From: Alnus glutinosa
Taxonomy: Eukaryota; Streptophyta; Magnoliopsida; Fagales; Betulaceae
DNA: 64,000 bases
Reading direction: 5' to 3'
Assembly: GCF_958979055.1 (NCBI RefSeq)
Contig: NC_084898.1
Coordinates: 24,145,102-24,209,101, forward strand
The notes under the pieces were generated by a model. That model was not told where the DNA came from. It ran no database searches and saw only the letters and a program-made list of their open reading frames with translations. Below, piece after piece: positions 60,455 through 64,000 of the stretch. The translations under genes and the position numbers were made by a program. Position 1 is the stretch's first letter. The number at the start of each line of letters is the position of its first letter.

Positions 60455-60944
60455 TCAAGTAAGTGCCTCTAGGTTGGCCATAGCCACTAAGGTAAAAAAA
60501 ACTACAAGCAAAATGACTACTACTATTGAAGCCCGAAACGTCTTCCTATTAGATTGATGCAGCTCCAACTCCCGCTTTAATCTAACATATTGATCATTAC
60601 ATTTTGTTTCAATCAACTACCCAATTCTATCAATATTTGCTTGGTGTCTATCCTCCGTGCGTTTGAAATGTTCCATTACTTTCACCTCATATGGCGACAT
60701 CTCGTTATTAGCCCATGCAAAAAAATCACAATCATCATCTCTCTACATGAAAAAGGCAAAAATGATTGAGCATACGACAAGGAACAAAGTGTAACACAAT
60801 CTTAGTTTCAGAAATTACCTTGTACTTTTCACACCCATACCACTTCCTAGCGCTATTAGATATAGTCAAAGCGTACCTTACACGTGCAGGTACTCCACAA
60901 TAACATAACGGATGTACAGTTGCTGCATCACTATTTGTCGACAT
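60455..60944 (-). pseudogene. GRF-type zinc-finger protein with C-terminal membrane segment
   Basis: Two exons, 60944-60819 and 60742-60455, join in frame across a GT-AG intron of 76 bp. The GRF zinc finger is assembled across the splice: CYCG (residues 14-17), N30, R33, WYGC (35-38) and, after the intron, DDDCDFFAW. A charged helix follows (EVKVMEHFKRTEDRHQANID), then a TAG at 60619-60617. Past it the frame continues with a coiled-coil-like part and a hydrophobic segment (IVVVILLVVFFTLVAMA) and ends at TGA 60457-60455, 137 positions in all. It lies inside the MULE, convergent to the transposase, the position mudrB has in maize MuDR, but no similarity to MURB is claimed. GRF fingers bind single-stranded nucleic acid in other proteins; the role here is unknown. 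Confidence 0.75.
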
Positions 60945-61840
60945 TTAGTCGTGCCTACGCAAAAGACATTTTGTACCTCATAAAATATCATCCAACCAAC
61001 CAACTAACAAAAGCAAAAATCTCATTTTGTACCTCATCCAACCAATCACATAACATTTTGTACCTCATAACTAATCATCCAACCAACCAAGCATGTCAAA
61101 CAAGCAAGCATCTCATAACATAATTATATATTTTGATCTAATCATAATTATCTATCTTCAATGGTATTGAAAACAATGATCAAAGTGATTCCAATAAACC
61201 TTATTCCAAGAAACCTTGATGACCACACCAATTGATCCACTGTGAAACATATGTGATAGATATTTCCTTAACATAATTCATGATGATTAGTTGTGGATTG
61301 TAATGCTCTAACAAAATTGACATTTGAGAATACATGTACTCACTATCAAACCTGGAAATTAACCAGCATCAATAAGACCCGATTTGTACAATGGAACAAA
61401 CAAAAAAAAAAATTATTTGAAATAGATTGCCACCCTATCAACAATAACGACCTGGAGCCTATGACAATCAGTCCAATAAGTAAAAATCAACCATAGATGT
61501 GTTCAAAACCCTAAAAACAAAAACCACATTAATGTATGAAAAAACTGGTATAAAGCTGCAATAGGACAACGGCGGCAACTTACAATTGTGGCACCGGTGT
61601 CAATGCAGCTAGGTGTTGGGGAAATTTTCAGAGTTGAAAAATGGCCGAATGACTTCGGGTCCTCAAAGCCGGAGCTGTTGATGGTTGGGCATAAAACGTT
61701 TTGGGTCGGCGACGTCGAATTTTTTTTTTTCCTCTCCAACAATGCAACGTCAAATCTCTCCCTAGCTTCCGACCGTGACCTGCGTAGAAGGTATACCGGG
61801 TAAGAAAGTAAACAAGAAATGTCGAGCGATTTAAGTTTGG
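60945..61840. other. MULE sequence upstream of the GRF gene
   Basis: No supported gene. It should carry the leader of the GRF transcript if that is driven from the right terminal repeat. TTGTACCTCAT with CCAACCAACC phrases recur at about 60970-61095. Confidence 0.4.
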
Positions 61841-62061
61841 ATTCAAACTCTGAGGACAGGGGCATTTTTGGTGGTTTGAGTCCTAAAATATCATGTGTCG
61901 TGCACGTGATGTGTTTTCCATCCATTTTGACGGGAAGAGCTAACAGAGTGGCCATTTTTGGAGTCAATGGTAGTTTGAGGGGCCGGAGTCGGAATGTTGC
62001 CAATTTAGGGAGCTATCCGTAAAACGAGTGATAATTTAGAAGGTTAAATTGTAATTTTCTC
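61841..62061 (-). repeat. MULE right terminal inverted repeat
   Basis: Reverse complement of the left inverted repeat over about 220 bp. Confidence 0.9.
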
Positions 62062-62070
62062 TAAAAACAA

Positions 62071-62121
62071 TGACGGCTGTAATTGAAGGAGGTCAAGTCG
62101 ATCACCTTGAATTTTATTAGT
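62071..62121 (+). repeat. Resumed tail of duplication copy 2
   Basis: TGACGGCTGTAATTGAAGGA onward matches 42610-42660 with two mismatches by eye, then stops where the second copia LTR starts. Confidence 0.88.
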
Positions 62122-62476
62122 TACAAGGTCAGAGAATGTTTATGCTGCAATGTTGTATTTCCATTGATATTCACCAGTAAATATATACATGATTTACAGA
62201 GGACCGTTGCAAATGTAATCCCATAGATTAGGGACGAATTGATTACAGAATATTACAGAGTATTTGAAAAATATTACAGCCTACACTCTGGCATTCCTTT
62301 TTGGTTCAGCTTGATCTTCGGAGGTTGCCTTAGTATTTGAAATAGGTGCTGTGCGAGTCTTATGGTGCAGATACTTGCCTTGTTGAGTGATATGCTTGCT
62401 GTCATGAGTTGGTGTCGTGGTAGTGTGGGTTAAGGACAGCGAGCTATGTGAAGTGATATCCTCCAATGTCTTAATA
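62122..62476 (-). repeat. 3' LTR of the second copia element
   Basis: About 355 bp between the purine tract and the point where host sequence resumes. On its own strand it starts TATTAAGACATTGG and ends CTGACCTTGTA, so the termini look like TA...TA rather than TG...CA; this rests on inference from one LTR only. Confidence 0.6.
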
Positions 62477-64000
62477 TGCCCCCTCAATTGAAGCGGAATT
62501 TCCATGATGCTGAGATTGGCACGTAGAGTAGTGAACCGTGTAGAAACAAGGGGCTTGGTGAAAATGTCAGCCTTCTGATCTTTTGTTGAAATGAACCGAA
62601 CCACGATGTTTTTAGAAGCCACCTTATCACGCACAAAATGAAAATCTATCTCGATATGTTTTGTGCGTGCATGAAAGAGGGGATTAGCCGTAAGGTAAGT
62701 GGCACCAAGATTATCACACCAGAGAGTAGGGGGAGAGTGAAGAAAGACACCAAGTTCCTTGAGAAGAGATTGGAGCCATTGAAGTTCAGCAGTGGCATTG
62801 GCTAAGGAGCGATATTCAGCCTCTGTGCTTGAGCGAGAAACAGTGGCCTGTTTCCGAGAGCTCCATGAGATGAGGTTGTGGCCTAGGAAGATGCAGTAGC
62901 CACCTGTGGATCGGCGGTCATCGGGACAGCCGGCCCAATCGGCATCGGAGAAAGCATGAAGTTGTGTAGCAGATTGTCGACGAAGGAAGAGACCATGAAA
63001 GAGTGTATGTTTCAAGTATCGTAAGATACGTTTGACAGCAGTCCAGTGAGGTATAGTTGGACGTTGTAGGAACTGGCACACTTTATTGACCGCAAACGAG
63101 ATATCCGACCGAGTGAGGGAAAGGTACTGAAGGGAACCGACAATGCTCCTATAAAGTGATGGATCATCAAAGGCTTCACCATCAAATCTGGACAAAGTAT
63201 GAGAGGAAGACATGGGAGAAGTCACAGGCTTGGCAGATAGCATATTGGATTTCTGAAGAAGGTCCAAAATATATTTTCGTTGGGACAGGAAGATACCACG
63301 AGAGTCATGAAAAACTTCCACACCCAAGAAGTAATGAAGACTGCCGAGGTCTTTGAGGGGGAAGTCTCCTTGAAGTTTAGAGATGAGACTATCAATGAGA
63401 TCGGAGCATGGGCTTGTGACTATAATATCATCCACATAGATGAGGATGAATATCTTGGTAGAGCCTTCACCGAAAATAAACAGAGAGGTGTCTGAACGTG
63501 AGCCTGTAAAACCAAGTTCAAGTAACCGATTGCTGAGGCGGGAAAACCATGCCCGCGGGGCCTGCTTCAAACCATAGAGAGACTTTTTGAGGTGGCATAC
63601 ATGATCTGGAAAAGATGGATGAATAAATCCTGGAGGCTGAAGCATAAAAACATCTTCCTGCAAGAGACCATGTAAGAAAGCATTTGCAACATCTAATTGT
63701 TTAATGTACCAGTTGGAGGAGACTGCAAGCGAGAGAACTGTCCGAATGGTTGTTGGTTTAACCACAGGACTAAATGTATCTCCATAGTCAAGACCGGGTT
63801 GCTGATGTAGCCACCAAGCGGGCTTTGTAGCGGTCAATGGAACCATCTGATTTATGTTTGAGCTTGTACACCCATTTGCACCCAACAATGTTCATGTGAG
63901 GTATGCGTGGAACAAGTGTCCAGGTTCCATTTTGCATAAGAGCATGAAATTCGGAGTCCATAGCTGCCCTCCATTCTGCTGATTGGTTTGCTGAGGTAAA
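62281..64000 (-). pseudogene. Copia reverse transcriptase and RNase H (partial)
   Basis: Entering from the window edge the frame reads SAEWRAAMDSEFHALMQNGT and RYKARLVA, then breaks at about 63808, where a few codons are missing before HQQPGLDYGDTFSPVVKPTT. From there it is open to 62281. It has QLDVANAFLHG, SLYGLKQAPRAWFSR, the catalytic IYVDDIIVT, then RNase H with SDADWAGCPDDRRSTGGYCI, SSTEAEYRSL and LWCDNLGATYL, and the closing DIFTKPL. The open frame runs on into the LTR. The break near 63808 suggests the element is dead unless the change is elsewhere compensated. Confidence 0.9.

Larger units (their letters stand above)
54622..62061 (+). mobile_element. Mutator-like element (MULE) with long TIRs
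   Basis: About 220-bp terminal inverted repeats (54672-54890 and 61841-62061) share phrases such as GACTCCAAAAATGGCCACTC and ATGCCCCTGTCCTCAGAGTT. The target is known from copy 1 (AATAAAAAACAATGACGG). The flanks AAAAAACAA (54613-54621) and TAAAAACAA (62062-62070) are a 9-bp duplication with one mismatch, a normal length for MULEs. About 50 extra bases (54622-54671, A-rich) lie outside the left inverted repeat and are unexplained. Cargo: a plus-strand MURA-like transposase (56016-59897) and a convergent GRF zinc-finger gene (60944-60455). The leader 55070-55300 contains a diverged direct duplication (CTTCACCGGA, GTTGTGCTAGCCGAAA). Stops and frameshifts make it inactive. Confidence 0.92.
62122..64000 (-). 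mobile_element. Second Ty1-copia retrotransposon, cut by the window end
   Basis: Minus-strand element. From the right: integrase/RT linker and reverse transcriptase, RNase H, purine tract (TTGAGGGGG, about 62487-62479) and the 3' LTR. Its 5' part lies outside the window. It is distinct in sequence from the element at 11442-17754. Confidence 0.88.

Noticed and set aside
61503..62003. A 166-codon minus-strand frame at the MULE right end
   Set aside because: Most of it is terminal inverted repeat, and no motif or matching frame exists in the left repeat.

Overview
The window is nuclear DNA from a flowering plant, most likely a woody eudicot. The evidence is spliced genes with GT-AG introns, plant-only families (expansin-like B, PLS-class PPR proteins, membrane-anchored MYB), plant Ty1-copia, CACTA, MULE, Tourist-type MITE and LINE relics, and AT-rich spacers full of microsatellites and poly-A/T runs. 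No prokaryotic, organellar or CRISPR features were seen. The species cannot be named from the sequence.

Layout. 1-11436 is transposon-rich and holds no intact gene: a probable hAT-like element (556-1356), a long fold-back repeat split by a decayed CACTA element with a GAA target duplication (2261-4779), and two Tourist-like MITEs with TAA/TTA duplications. 11442-17754 is a complete but dead Ty1-copia retrotransposon with 482-bp LTRs and an AAGTA duplication; a LINE fragment is inserted between its integrase and reverse transcriptase. 18297-19271 (minus) is an intact single-exon MAMYB gene. 21119-23250 is a broken PPR pseudogene. 26844-32676 is a complete eight-exon BUD13 gene (RES splicing complex), whose introns carry LINE tails and a rearranged inverted repeat.

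35723-37618 is an intact intronless PPR gene of 631 codons. From inside this gene (36439) a roughly 12.1-kb unit appears to be tandemly duplicated. The first copy holds the PPR 3' half, a SGPP-like HAD-hydrolase pseudogene and an intact five-exon EXLB1 gene (42906-44974, minus). The second copy starts at 48576 with a truncated PPR pseudogene and a second SGPP-like relic. It is then interrupted by a 7.4-kb MULE (54622-62061), resumes for about 50 bp, and is cut again by a second copia element (62122 to the window end, minus strand). The rest of the second copy, possibly including a second EXLB1, would lie beyond the window.

The MULE is the most unusual element. It has about 220-bp terminal inverted repeats, a broken MURA-like transposase with SWIM and CCHC zinc fingers, a C-terminal part built from tandemly repeated exon-intron units, and a convergent two-exon gene for a GRF-type zinc finger with a C-terminal membrane segment.

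The host genes (MAMYB, BUD13, PPR, EXLB1) have no evident joint pathway. Their arrangement reflects ordinary plant gene order disturbed by transposons and a tandem duplication.
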